From assembly GCA_031274985.1 (NCBI GenBank), contig JAISPK010000042.1:1-10734 (forward strand): 10,734 bases of DNA, in the 5' to 3' direction. Position numbers and translations under genes: made by a program. Below the pieces are notes generated by a model. The model made no database searches. It was not told where the DNA came from and was given only the letters and a program-made list of their open reading frames with translations. The DNA is from Coriobacteriales bacterium. Lineage in GTDB: Bacteria; Actinomycetota; Coriobacteriia; Coriobacteriales; UBA8131. This document shows, piece by piece, positions 1 through 7,177 of this stretch (the stretch's first letter is position 1; each line of letters begins with the position of its first letter).

Positions 1-780
1 CATAAAGTCAGAGAACATGCCGCGGGTCTTTTTGAGTTGCTTGCCGGTAGCCTGCGCTCCCTTATTTGCCAATACCCCGGCGACCTCGGCAGCAGCCTTG
101 GCTTTTTCAGAGACAGCAGCTGTATCTACTCCTGCTTTGCTGGCGATGCTGGATACCTGCCTGCCCGTTTTGGCAACGAGCCCCTTTTCGGTATCAACGG
201 AAATCCCGAGCGCTTCGTTTGACACGACAAGCGCCGCGGAGCGCTTGCTCCTGCCGCCCGGTACACCCTCTGTATTGGTGAGCGCAAGAGTTGCGCTGGC
301 ATCATTTGAGTATCCCTTGATCAATGCTGCAGGGATAGTCCTTGTACCCTGCACGAGCTTGCCCACGGATCCCAGACTGGTTTCGATACTGCACACCTCT
401 CCACTTTGGTGGACAAAGCTCACATCACACACCGTGCCGAGAGTCTGACCGTTTTCTGAGACCACCGGCAAGCCGAGCCATTGCACGGTATCTGCCGGGT
501 TAAGCCCCAGCGCCTTATAGGCTGATTTGTTGAGCGAGCCCTTCTGGGGCCGCGCAAAGAGATAGTCTTCGTACATATAGTAGCTTTTGGCTGAGACAAA
601 GTGTTTCTTGCGCTTGATCATCAGCAATAAGTCCATGCGTTTGGTGATGAAGCCCACCACGCGGCTCTCGCTCGGATGAAAGACAACAGCAGATACCTTG
701 CCAATAGTGCGAGGAATCTTCTTGCCTTTGATGACCCGGGTGCCGGTGAGTTTTTTTATGCTGGTGAGTTTTTCTGTCAT
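1..780 (-). CDS. PRC-barrel domain protein (3' end beyond window)
   Basis: This reading frame is open from the ATG at 780 to the first base of the window, giving 260 visible residues with no stop, so the C-terminus lies outside. Two beta-rich segments resemble tandem PRC-barrel modules: roughly residues 10-75 (around LTGTRVIKGKKIPRTIGKVS) and roughly 100-160 (around WLGLPVVSENGQTLGTVCDV). The pattern of a GT/GLPV entry strand, then G-x-V and a closing I/L-P turn is typical of this family. A basic patch (MIKRKKH) lies near residue 58. From about residue 200 it becomes an Ala/Lys/Ser-rich, probably helical tail. PRC-barrels are small domains found in RNA-processing and photosynthetic-complex proteins and in many uncharacterised actinobacterial proteins; no enzymatic role can be assigned here. 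No good Shine-Dalgarno precedes 780, and an in-frame GTG at 813 is an alternative start. The gene lies 63 bases downstream of the membrane-protein gene and could be co-transcribed with it. Confidence 0.8.
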   Translation of the reverse strand, partial: MTEKLTSIKKLTGTRVIKGKKIPRTIGKVSAVVFHPSESRVVGFITKRMDLLLMIKRKKHFVSAKSYYMYEDYLFARPQKGSLNKSAYKALGLNPADTVQWLGLPVVSENGQTLGTVCDVSFVHQSGEVCSIETSLGSVGKLVQGTRTIPAALIKGYSNDASATLALTNTEGVPGGRSKRSAALVVSNEALGISVDTEKGLVAKTGRQVSSIASKAGVDTAAVSEKAKAAAEVAGVLANKGAQATGKQLKKTRGMFSDFM

Positions 781-843
781 GGGTCTATTATCGCAGACTG
801 GATCGATCTTCACCGGGAAGCAGCGAGAATAAGGGATGAGCGC

Positions 844-1302
844 TCAGCGCTCGTGTGTCTTTGGGTGCACGAACAGCCGGGAGAGGTAGTAGAGACCGTT
901 AAGGGCCAGAGCAGCTCCGAGCCCCAGATAAAACGTTCCGATGATGACAGGATAGCCACCCAGCAAGGTGCGTACCACCAAGCCCAGGGCAATCATGCTG
1001 ATTATTATCAGATAGTCAGTTGGTTTATACGCGGTCCAGAGCGAAGCAGGAGCGGTATTGGTTGCCACCCGGTTGCTGTTTCTGCGGGCAAACGGACGGA
1101 GGATGACCACGGCAAAGAGCAGCAAAACCGCCAGTGCTAGTGCCAAAACGACTGGATTGCTCCAGCCCTCAACACGGGTGATGTTTTTGATGCCCACATA
1201 CATGACCTCTAAACCGGGAAACAGCATCACCGAGGTGCCAAACAAAAGGATGAGCTGTTTGGGGGCAGGAGAGGTCAGTATTCTCAGAGTCCGTGTGAGC
1301 AT
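844..1302 (-). CDS. Conserved-type small membrane protein, four predicted TM helices
   Basis: The protein has 152 residues. I do not recognise a named family. Four hydrophobic segments are visible at about residues 16-38, 49-69, 95-113 and 118-145. They are separated by a basic loop (RPFARRNSNR, about 69-78) after the second helix and followed by a basic tail (HPKTHER). By the positive-inside rule the loop and the C-terminus would be cytoplasmic. There is no signal peptidase motif, catalytic motif or metal-binding motif. It lies upstream of the PRC-barrel gene on the same strand (63-base gap) and downstream of the amino-acid importer genes (114-base gap). A TAGAAT -10-like hexamer at 1309-1314 sits very close to the ATG, which would imply a near-leaderless message, but there is no matching -35 box. 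The start at 1302 was kept because it opens directly into the basic N-terminus before the first helix. Confidence 0.75.
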   Translation of the reverse strand: MLTRTLRILTSPAPKQLILLFGTSVMLFPGLEVMYVGIKNITRVEGWSNPVVLALALAVLLLFAVVILRPFARRNSNRVATNTAPASLWTAYKPTDYLIIISMIALGLVVRTLLGGYPVIIGTFYLGLGAALALNGLYYLSRLFVHPKTHER

Positions 1303-1326
1303 CGGAAGATTCTACCATAGCTACGC

Positions 1327-1340
1327 TTGCCTAAAGGCAA
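1327..1340. repeat. Small perfect dyad between importer and membrane-protein genes
   Basis: TTGCCT and AGGCAA form a 6-base inverted repeat with a 2-base centre in the 114-base gap 1303-1416. There is no T-run directly after it on the minus strand, so it is a poor intrinsic terminator for the importer operon. It may be a small operator or have no function. I see no other convincing terminator or gene in this gap. Confidence 0.3.
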
Positions 1341-1416
1341 CGTTATTGAGCCAAAATCTGAGCCTGCTGCGTGCGGATTTTTTTGGAGCCTGTTCTCTGC
1401 GCTGCCCCGGGAGCTA

Positions 1417-2151
1417 CTACACACGCCACTCCAGGAGTTTGCTGAGGAATCGTTGAAGCTGGAGGGTCCGGGGATTCTCAAACAGCGCAGAGCTTGTTCC
1501 GTACTCCAGCAACTCGCCGCCGTAGAGAAAGAGCAGGTTATCGCAGGCATGACGGGCAAATCCCATTTCATGGGTAACGATGATGAAGCGTATGCCGGTC
1601 TTGCCCAGGTCGTTGATGACATCCAGCACTTCATTGGTGTATTCGGGATCGAGTGCGCTGGTGGGCTCGTCGAGCAACACCAGTTTGGGCGAAGCCGCAA
1701 TTGCCCGCGCAAGGGCGGCGCGCTGCTGTTGGCCTCCGGACAACTGGGCGGGGAGTTTGTCCCCTTCGTGCACAAGACCAAAGCGCTCAAGTAGCAGTTG
1801 AGCCCGCTCCAGAGACTCCTCCTCGCTAACCCCGTGCACCACCTGCAGCGGCAGTGCGATATTTTTGCGCGCACTCAGATGATGGAAGAGACCGTTTTGT
1901 TGAAACACATACCCCAGCCCGGCGCGGTAGTGCGGGAGCTTGTTCTCGGAGTAATCCACCCTGCTCCCGTCAACAAAGACGTGACCTTCTGAAGGTTGCA
2001 GCAGGCCCCCGATGATGCGCAGAAGCGTTGTTTTGCCGCTCCCGGACGGCCCGACGATGGCGAGTTTGCCGATCTCGTCGGCAAGGCACACCTGCCTGAG
2101 CACCTCTGTGCCGTTAAAGTGCTTACTGATATTCTCAAGTCTTAAGTGCAT
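1417..2151 (-). CDS. Polar amino-acid ABC transporter ATP-binding protein (GlnQ/HisP-like)
   Basis: This 244-residue ATPase would drive the uptake system encoded by the two genes upstream. Every hallmark is present: Walker A GPSGSGKTT (residues 34-42), Q-loop in YVFQQNG, signature LSGGQQQR, Walker B LVLLDEPTSALDPE, and switch histidine in IVTHEM. The length and the DPE after the D-loop fit the polar amino-acid (PAAT) class. The frame could be extended upstream to 2184, but those extra residues lie within the permease gene. The ATG at 2151 gives the normal family N-terminus (MHLRLENISKHF) and has AGAAGAGA a few bases upstream. It overlaps the last 17 bases of the permease gene, so translational coupling is likely. 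Substrate specificity cannot be read from this subunit. Confidence 0.95.
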   Translation of the reverse strand: MHLRLENISKHFNGTEVLRQVCLADEIGKLAIVGPSGSGKTTLLRIIGGLLQPSEGHVFVDGSRVDYSENKLPHYRAGLGYVFQQNGLFHHLSARKNIALPLQVVHGVSEEESLERAQLLLERFGLVHEGDKLPAQLSGGQQQRAALARAIAASPKLVLLDEPTSALDPEYTNEVLDVINDLGKTGIRFIIVTHEMGFARHACDNLLFLYGGELLEYGTSSALFENPRTLQLQRFLSKLLEWRV

Positions 2152-2941
2152 AGTTGAATCTCTTCTCAAAGAGACGGCTCGCAAAGGTTATCGGCAGGGT
2201 AAGGCAGAGATAGAGGGCGCCCAGCAGCAGGTAGCATTCAAACAGCTGAAAGGTCGTAGCGCTGATTTCGCGCAGAGCCTGGGTCATCTCTATGACCGCG
2301 ATGATGGACAGGAGTGAGGAATCCTTGATTACGTTGGCAAATTGCCCGGTTAAGGCAGGGAGGGTGCGGGTGATCATCTGCGGAAGAACCACATAGCGCA
2401 GGGTCTGTTTTTTGGTAAAGCCAACCGAGCAAGCGGCTTCGAGCTGCGTGCTGTCGAGTGAAAGATAACCGCCCCGGATAATCTCGGCGATATAGGCGCC
2501 CTCGAAGATCGAGAGGATAAAGACTCCGGCGATAAAGCGGTTGTCTATGCCCCAGGCGGTTCCGATAATGTAAAAGAACAGGTAGATCTGTACGATGAGG
2601 GGCGTGCCCCTGATGATCTTAACGTAGACATCGCACAGATACCGGAGAGGGAGGATGCGGGTGCTTTGCCCTGCGGCCACGAGAGCACCGAGGATCAAGC
2701 TGATAATCAGACTCGACGCTGACAGCTGAATCGTGAGGACGAATCCATCCCAGATCCTCTTTCCGTAGAAATCCAGAAAGCTGAAGTTAAAGGTAACGCT
2801 TATTGCCGAAAGTGACAGCCAGAACAAGAAGATGATAATAACGCACACCAGCAGGTAATTCAGCGCACCCTTGAGGTGAGGCACCGGCCCCGCTTTTGGT
2901 GCAAGAAAAAAACCGGCTATGTACTTAAGGCGCTCCACCAT
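2135..2941 (-). CDS. Polar amino-acid ABC transporter permease (HisM/GlnP-like)
   Basis: This 268-residue inner-membrane subunit would form the translocation channel, probably as a homodimer because only one permease gene is present. The cytoplasmic EAA loop that docks on the ATPase is clear: EAACSVG at residues 168-174, followed by the LRYVVLPQ segment. Family residues RGTPLIVQ (111-118) and IKDSSLLS (205-212) are also present. Hydrophobic segments lie at about 28-48, 64-90, 100-128, 137-155, 207-224 and 236-256. The N-terminus is about 50 residues longer than in minimal permeases and adds an extra helix before the domain, as in some PAAT permeases of Gram-positive bacteria. It begins 24 bases after the binding-protein stop. 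The Shine-Dalgarno is weak. Its last 17 bases overlap the ATPase gene. Confidence 0.95.
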   Translation of the reverse strand: MVERLKYIAGFFLAPKAGPVPHLKGALNYLLVCVIIIFLFWLSLSAISVTFNFSFLDFYGKRIWDGFVLTIQLSASSLIISLILGALVAAGQSTRILPLRYLCDVYVKIIRGTPLIVQIYLFFYIIGTAWGIDNRFIAGVFILSIFEGAYIAEIIRGGYLSLDSTQLEAACSVGFTKKQTLRYVVLPQMITRTLPALTGQFANVIKDSSLLSIIAVIEMTQALREISATTFQLFECYLLLGALYLCLTLPITFASRLFEKRFNYALKT

Positions 2942-2965
2942 ACTACTGACGGCACTCGTCTATGC

Positions 2966-3820
2966 TCAACTGAAGTCGAAGAACCATTTAAAGCCCAGCG
3001 TATCAAAGGTAGCTTTTTCTTCGGCAAGATACTTTTGGGTCAGAGCGTCAAAGGTGCCGTCAGTTTTGCTCTGCGCGATGTATTCGTTGAGTTGAGCCAG
3101 GAGCTCACTATTGCCCTGCTGCACCGCAACGCCCCAATGCTCGGCTTGCTGAAACGGGATGAATACCGCTGTGGTGGTAGCGGGGTTGTTTATCTGGTTG
3201 CGATAGATGGTCAGCTGGTCATAGATGAAGGCATCGACCTTGCCCTGTATCACCTCGGTCACGCAGGCGCTTTCATCAGCCAGACGGATGATCTCGGTAT
3301 TCGGCAGGTTCTTGGCTGCGAAGACATCTCCGGTTGAGCCGGTTTTTACGGCGAGGCTCCTGCCGGGCTGGTTTAAGTCGTCGATGCTGGTGATGCCTGC
3401 ACTGCAATTGGTGAGCAGCGCCAGTTGTGCCATTGCATACGGATCGCTGAAGTTGACCTTTTGTGCGCGTTCTTCGGTAATGGTCATAGAACTGATCACA
3501 CAATCCACTCTTCCCGTTTGGAGAGAGGCAATCAGACCGTCCCAGGCGGTGTTCTCGATGATGACCTCGTAGCCATACGCTGCGCCGAATCCTTTGATAA
3601 AGTCAACGCTCAGGCCTGTTGGCTCGCCGGCCGCATCCTTGGTCTCAAAAGGCGGATAGGCCAGCTCCATAGCTACGACCAGCGTCTTTTTTACGCCGTC
3701 TGTCTGGCTGTTGTTGCCGGGATTATCGGTTGAACCGGAGCAGGCGCTAAGAGCACTGAGCCCGACGGTTGCCAGCACCACAACCAAACAACCAACAAGC
3801 GTGTCCCTGAGGTGTTTCAT
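2966..3820 (-). CDS. Amino-acid ABC transporter substrate-binding lipoprotein
   Basis: This 284-residue extracellular solute-binding protein belongs to family 3 (SBP_bac_3). The N-terminus is a lipoprotein signal: a basic start (MKHLR), a hydrophobic core, and lipobox LSAC with the lipidated Cys27. A Ser/Asn/Asp-rich tether follows. The binding fold starts near residue 45. ERAQKVNFSDPYA (117-129) carries the family arginine (R118) that holds the alpha-carboxylate. AVKTGST (157-163) and the acidic FIYDQ (D201) are the other expected pocket segments. The exact ligand cannot be assigned; sequence style fits a polar or general amino acid. It is the first gene of the importer operon. Its start is supported by AGAGGT at 3826-3831, five bases before the ATG, and by a -10 box just upstream. 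Confidence 0.95.
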   Translation of the reverse strand: MKHLRDTLVGCLVVVLATVGLSALSACSGSTDNPGNNSQTDGVKKTLVVAMELAYPPFETKDAAGEPTGLSVDFIKGFGAAYGYEVIIENTAWDGLIASLQTGRVDCVISSMTITEERAQKVNFSDPYAMAQLALLTNCSAGITSIDDLNQPGRSLAVKTGSTGDVFAAKNLPNTEIIRLADESACVTEVIQGKVDAFIYDQLTIYRNQINNPATTTAVFIPFQQAEHWGVAVQQGNSELLAQLNEYIAQSKTDGTFDALTQKYLAEEKATFDTLGFKWFFDFS

Positions 3821-3847
3821 CGTTTACCTCTTTCTCTTGTTTTCCTA

Positions 3848-3853
3848 ATTATA
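3848..3853 (-). promoter_or_regulatory. -10 box for the amino-acid importer operon
   Basis: A perfect TATAAT reads on the minus strand, ending 27 bases before the ATG at 3820. It would place the start of transcription near 3841 with a leader of about 20 bases that contains AGAGGT. No good -35 hexamer is visible at 16-18 base spacing; that position is GC-rich. It may therefore need an activator or be a weak promoter. Confidence 0.5.
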
Positions 3854-3903
3854 CCGTTCTCCAAAAAGCACCCCGCCAGACGCCGGCATGCGGTTGATAC
3901 CGT

Positions 3904-3909
3904 TACAAT
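3904..3909 (+). promoter_or_regulatory. Possible -10 box for the methyltransferase-GNAT-NatAB operon
   Basis: TACAAT lies 48 bases before the ATG at 3958 in the divergent gap. There is no matching -35 hexamer. TTGATA at 3894-3899 is too close to pair with it and has no -10 at its own proper distance. This is a weak call. Confidence 0.25.
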
Positions 3910-3946
3910 AACAACAGAGACAACACCGGGTAATGGTAGATACCGC

Positions 3947-3952
3947 GGAGGT
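3947..3952 (+). promoter_or_regulatory. Strong ribosome binding site for the methyltransferase gene
   Basis: GGAGGT stands five bases before the ATG at 3958. It is the best Shine-Dalgarno in the window and fixes that start. The strength fits a lead gene whose downstream partners rely on overlap coupling. Confidence 0.8.
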
Positions 3953-3957
3953 AAGCC

Positions 3958-4647
3958 ATGAGTGACGCAGTACAGCAGCATTTTAATGCGAGCGCAGAGA
4001 AGTACGACACAATCAGACGATTGCTCATTCCCAATTTTGACGAGTTCTATCGAATTGGTGTGGATTCACTGGTATGCGCCAAGATCAGTCCGCGCGTTTT
4101 AGACCTTGGCGGGGGAACGGGCCTTTCGACCGCCTTTTTGTTGCAACGCTATCCGCAAGCGCGGGTCACGCTACTCGATTTTTCTGACGAGATGCTCGCG
4201 GTTGCCCGCGAACGTTTTTCTGAAAACCCCAACATAAACTTTGTTCAGTCAGACTACCGCTCGTTTGCGTTTGAGGAATCCTTTGACATCGTCATCTCGG
4301 GGCTTTCGATCCATCATCTGAGCTTTGAAGAGAAGCAAGCGTTAACCACAAAGATCCAGGGGATACTCGTTGCATCGGGCGAGTTTGTCAATGCAGACAT
4401 CGTCAAGGGCCAAAACAACCATCTGGAGCAGGAGATGCAAAGGAGACTGGGGCAGTTTTTGCAGGAAGGTCTTACCGAAGAGCAACTCAAGCGCTATTAC
4501 GACAGGCTGTATCTCGATATTCCCATCACCTTAAACGAGCATCTTTCAATTATGGAGCAAGCCGGTTTTGGCCTTGTTGATTGCCTGTACCGCTTTTGGA
4601 ACTATGGAGTGTTCTACGGGCAGAAAGACCCTGCTGATGTTGATTAG
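3958..4647 (+). CDS. Class I SAM-dependent methyltransferase
   Basis: The protein has 229 residues and a Rossmann-type methyltransferase domain. SAM-binding motif I is VLDLGGGTG (residues 47-55). The acidic residue at the end of strand 2 is D74 in TLLDFS, motif II is FVQSDYR (95-101), and the post-motif strand is FDIVISGLSIHHL (109-121). The C-terminal third is helical and probably forms the substrate cap. The N-terminal YDTIRRLLIPNFDEFY is a common lead-in among small-molecule methyltransferases of this type. The acceptor substrate is not visible. It is the first gene of a compact plus-strand operon and its stop lies within the start of the GNAT gene (11-base overlap). The company of an acetyltransferase and an ABC-2 exporter suggests modification of a small molecule that is then exported, but this is inference. 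Confidence 0.9.
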   Translation: MSDAVQQHFNASAEKYDTIRRLLIPNFDEFYRIGVDSLVCAKISPRVLDLGGGTGLSTAFLLQRYPQARVTLLDFSDEMLAVARERFSENPNINFVQSDYRSFAFEESFDIVISGLSIHHLSFEEKQALTTKIQGILVASGEFVNADIVKGQNNHLEQEMQRRLGQFLQEGLTEEQLKRYYDRLYLDIPITLNEHLSIMEQAGFGLVDCLYRFWNYGVFYGQKDPADVD

Positions 4648-5134
4648 GAAGAGCCAACAGGGCGACCTGGAGAGTATTCTAAAGATCTGCGCAGTCTCGC
4701 GGCAATTCATGAGAGAAAACGGAAACCCGGACCAATGGGGAGACGATCATCCCGGCGCTGAGTTCATCGAGGACTCGCTGAAAGCCCAGGAGAGCTATGT
4801 GGTGCTTGAGGGAAGCGAGATAGTGGGAACTTTTATTTTTCATGCCACCGCACAAGCAGGTGCCTATGACACAATTGAGGGAGCCTGGCTCAACGATGAA
4901 CCCTTTATGGTGATCAGCACCCTGGCCACCGGCTGCGCGCGTGCTGGCGTGGGACAGTGTATTCTTGATTGGTGCTTTGAGAAGGCAGGGAATATCCGCA
5001 TTGACACACATGAGGACAACGTGCCGATGCGCAGGCTTCTGCAAAAGAACGGCTATATATACTGCGGCAAGGTCTGGTATGAGATTCGTGAAGACCGTCG
5101 CGAACGCCTGGCCTTCCAGAAGAGCTCAAGATGA
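4637..5134 (+). CDS. GNAT family N-acetyltransferase
   Basis: The protein has 165 residues from the ATG at 4637. An upstream in-frame ATG at 4568 would add 23 residues lying inside the methyltransferase gene that do not fit the fold. The GNAT fold is visible as the early helix region ILKICAVSRQFM, a central strand YVVLEGSEIVGTFIFH (54-69), and the pyrophosphate-binding turn ARAGVG (101-106). The turn is in the place of the usual Q/R-x-x-G-x-G/A and has its Arg shifted by one. The C-terminal RIDTHEDNVPMRRLLQKNGY (121-140) is the strongly conserved helix-4/strand-6 part of one bacterial GNAT subgroup. It would transfer an acetyl group from acetyl-CoA to an amine; the acceptor is unknown. It overlaps the methyltransferase stop by 11 bases and the ATPase start by 4 bases (ATGA). 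Confidence 0.88.
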   Translation: MLIRKSQQGDLESILKICAVSRQFMRENGNPDQWGDDHPGAEFIEDSLKAQESYVVLEGSEIVGTFIFHATAQAGAYDTIEGAWLNDEPFMVISTLATGCARAGVGQCILDWCFEKAGNIRIDTHEDNVPMRRLLQKNGYIYCGKVWYEIREDRRERLAFQKSSR

Positions 5135-5916
5135 ATGATGGCAACGAGATACTGCGCGTAGAGGGCTTGAGTAAGACCTTCAAGCTGTCAAAAAAGCAGC
5201 AACGCATCGAACGTACTTCTCAAACCACGAGGGTTGCGGTAAACGACCTTTCCTTTTGCGCCTATCCGGGCGAGATCTTTGGACTCCTCGGCCCAAACGG
5301 TGCTGGAAAAACGACGACCCTCCGCATCCTCGCAACCCTTATTAAGCCCGACTGCGGCGATGCTTTTATCGAGGGAACCAGTGTAATAAGAGACCCTGAG
5401 TACACGCGCTCGCGCATCGGATTTCTCACCAGCGATTTGCGCATGGAAGACTTCTTTACCCCCGACTACCTCTTTGACTTCTTTTCGACCCTGAGAAAAA
5501 TCGATCCTGCCGTTGCCGCAGGCCGCAAAGAACTGCTCTTCTGTCGCTTTGGCATCAATGAATTTGCTCAGGTCAAGATAAAGAACCTCTCCAGTGGTAT
5601 GAAGCAAAAAGCCTCCCTGGTACTCTCGATTGTCCACGACCCTGACATCATCATCTTTGACGAACCCACCAACGGACTTGATGTCATTACCGCAAAACTG
5701 GTCACGGACTACCTCGAAGAGCTTCGCGCAGCCGGCAAATCCATCGTTTTGTCCACCCATATCTTTTCTTTGGTAGAGCGGCTCTGCGACCGGGTGGGCA
5801 TCATCTTTGAAGGGCAGATGGTGGCCTGTGACACCCTGGAGAATATCTGCGAGGGATCCAGTCTGGAGGATCGCTTCTTTGAGCTGTATCGCCAGGCGGG
5901 AGGTGAGGTTGCATGA
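5131..5916 (+). CDS. ABC-2 type exporter ATP-binding protein, NatA-like
   Basis: The ATPase has 261 residues and Walker A GPNGAGKTT (54-62), signature LSSGMKQK (153-160), Walker B DIIIFDEPTNGLD (172-184) and switch His210 in STH. The segment where most ABC proteins have the Q-loop glutamine reads IGFLTSDLRM, without a glutamine. That is also the habit of the NatA group, which supports the assignment to the NatAB type. It would power the permease encoded immediately downstream. NatAB of Bacillus exports Na+, but this family also includes drug and peptide exporters, so the substrate is open. A basic insert (KLSKKQQRIERTSQTTR, about 18-34) precedes the first core strand. The start overlaps the GNAT stop as ATGA, and the stop overlaps the permease start the same way. 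Confidence 0.93.
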   Translation: MNDGNEILRVEGLSKTFKLSKKQQRIERTSQTTRVAVNDLSFCAYPGEIFGLLGPNGAGKTTTLRILATLIKPDCGDAFIEGTSVIRDPEYTRSRIGFLTSDLRMEDFFTPDYLFDFFSTLRKIDPAVAAGRKELLFCRFGINEFAQVKIKNLSSGMKQKASLVLSIVHDPDIIIFDEPTNGLDVITAKLVTDYLEELRAAGKSIVLSTHIFSLVERLCDRVGIIFEGQMVACDTLENICEGSSLEDRFFELYRQAGGEVA

Positions 5917-7115
5917 ATCACCGAAAGAGCGGATTTTATGCCATACTAAAGAAAGAGCTCTACCGATTCTTCACCGATAAGCGCACGGTTGTCACCACTA
6001 TCATCCTGCCCGGCTTGATGATCTTTATCATCTATTCCTTTATCGGCAGTGCCATGCAGGGATTCTTCAGCGTTTCGGGAGACTATGCGCCAACCATCAG
6101 CGCCGTTAACCTGCCTGACTCTATCGAGGCGATTGGGCAAGCAGCAGGTCTGCAAACCTACGCGGCTTCTGAAGAAAGCATCGAGCAGGTCAAACAGCAG
6201 ATAACCAACGGCGAGGCAGACCTCCTGGTGGTGTTTCCGAAGGATTTCGACCGGACAATCGCTGCGCGAGAATCTGCCTCTGTGGGCTATGCTCCCCCCA
6301 ACGTCCAGATCTACTACAACTCAACCAGCAGTGAGTCTAACACCGCTTACGGGGTGTTCAGCGGCATGCTCAATGCCTATCTCTCCAGCCTGGATACTCC
6401 GAGTTTCGTGATAAACCAGGGCAGCGCTGCCTACGATCTGGTGAGCGAAGAAAACGCCACAGGCTTTATGCTTTCATCCATCCTGCCTCTGCTGATACTC
6501 ATCTTCCTCTTTACGGGGGGCGTGGGAGTGGGGCTGGAATCCATCGCAGGTGAGAAGGAGCGGGGCACCATCGCAACCCTTCTGGTAACCACACTTAAGC
6601 GCCAGGAACTTGCCCTCGGCAAGGTGGTCAGCCTCAGCTGCATCGCACTTTTGGCGGCACTTTCCAGTTTTGTCGGTGTTTTGCTGAGCATCCCCAGTCT
6701 TTTGGGGGCATCGGGCAGTGAGATAGCGGGAACAGCTGCAACACTCTATGGGGTCAGTGAGTATCTGCCCCTGCTGGCGGTAATCCTTTCAACCTGCCTG
6801 CTCTTTGCCTCCTTGATCTCGATACTGTCGGCCTTTGCAAAGTCAGTCAGGGAGGCCTCGACCCTGGTGTTGCCCCTGATGATACTCATCATGCTCGTTG
6901 CGGTTGTGGGGATGTTCCAGGGAGCGCAGAGCGGGCCGCTCTTCTTCCTTATTCCGGCGTACAACAGCGTGCAGAGTATGGTGGCGATATTTTCATACAG
7001 CATCGTGCCCTTGAACCTTGTCATCACGATAATCAGTAACCTTGTGCTGACCGGCTTTTGCATATTCGTGCTCACCAGGATGTTCAATAGTGAGCGCATA
7101 ATTTTCTCGCACTGA
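5913..7115 (+). CDS. ABC-2 type exporter permease, NatB-like
   Basis: This 400-residue membrane subunit has a cytoplasmic N-terminus with KKELYRFFTDKRT, a first helix at about 27-45, and a long extracytoplasmic domain at about 46-185. Helices follow at about 186-206, 238-262, 285-309, 317-335 and 365-388. The cytoplasmic loop ESIAGEKERGTIATLL (209-224) is the hallmark of ABC-2/NatB permeases and contacts the ATPase. The length matches the family. The start at 5913 sits in an ATGA overlap and is preceded by GGGAGGTGAGG (5898-5908), so it has both coupling and a good ribosome site. It is the last gene of the four-gene run, and I see no clear terminator after its stop. Confidence 0.93.
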   Translation: MNHRKSGFYAILKKELYRFFTDKRTVVTTIILPGLMIFIIYSFIGSAMQGFFSVSGDYAPTISAVNLPDSIEAIGQAAGLQTYAASEESIEQVKQQITNGEADLLVVFPKDFDRTIAARESASVGYAPPNVQIYYNSTSSESNTAYGVFSGMLNAYLSSLDTPSFVINQGSAAYDLVSEENATGFMLSSILPLLILIFLFTGGVGVGLESIAGEKERGTIATLLVTTLKRQELALGKVVSLSCIALLAALSSFVGVLLSIPSLLGASGSEIAGTAATLYGVSEYLPLLAVILSTCLLFASLISILSAFAKSVREASTLVLPLMILIMLVAVVGMFQGAQSGPLFFLIPAYNSVQSMVAIFSYSIVPLNLVITIISNLVLTGFCIFVLTRMFNSERIIFSH

Positions 7116-7177
7116 TTTTTGGTGCGCCCCTGTTTTGACCCGGAGAGTTGTTTTGAGAGAAGGAAGGACGATTGAAG

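Noticed and set aside
17..448. Plus-strand open frame of 143 codons at the left edge
   Set aside because: It is antisense to the PRC-barrel gene, low in complexity (Ala/Ser/Leu/Pro) and has no recognisable fold; the minus-strand frame is clearly coding.
1370..1390. T-run on the plus strand as a terminator
   Set aside because: There is no stable stem directly before the T-run, and it is on the wrong strand to end the importer operon.
1284..1874. Minus-strand open frame of 196 codons
   Set aside because: It overlaps the ATPase gene in another frame; the ATPase has all ABC motifs, and this one is a Ser/Trp/Arg-rich shadow.
5188..5760. Minus-strand open frame of 190 codons
   Set aside because: It lies wholly antisense to the NatA-like ATPase gene, whose Walker and signature motifs are complete.
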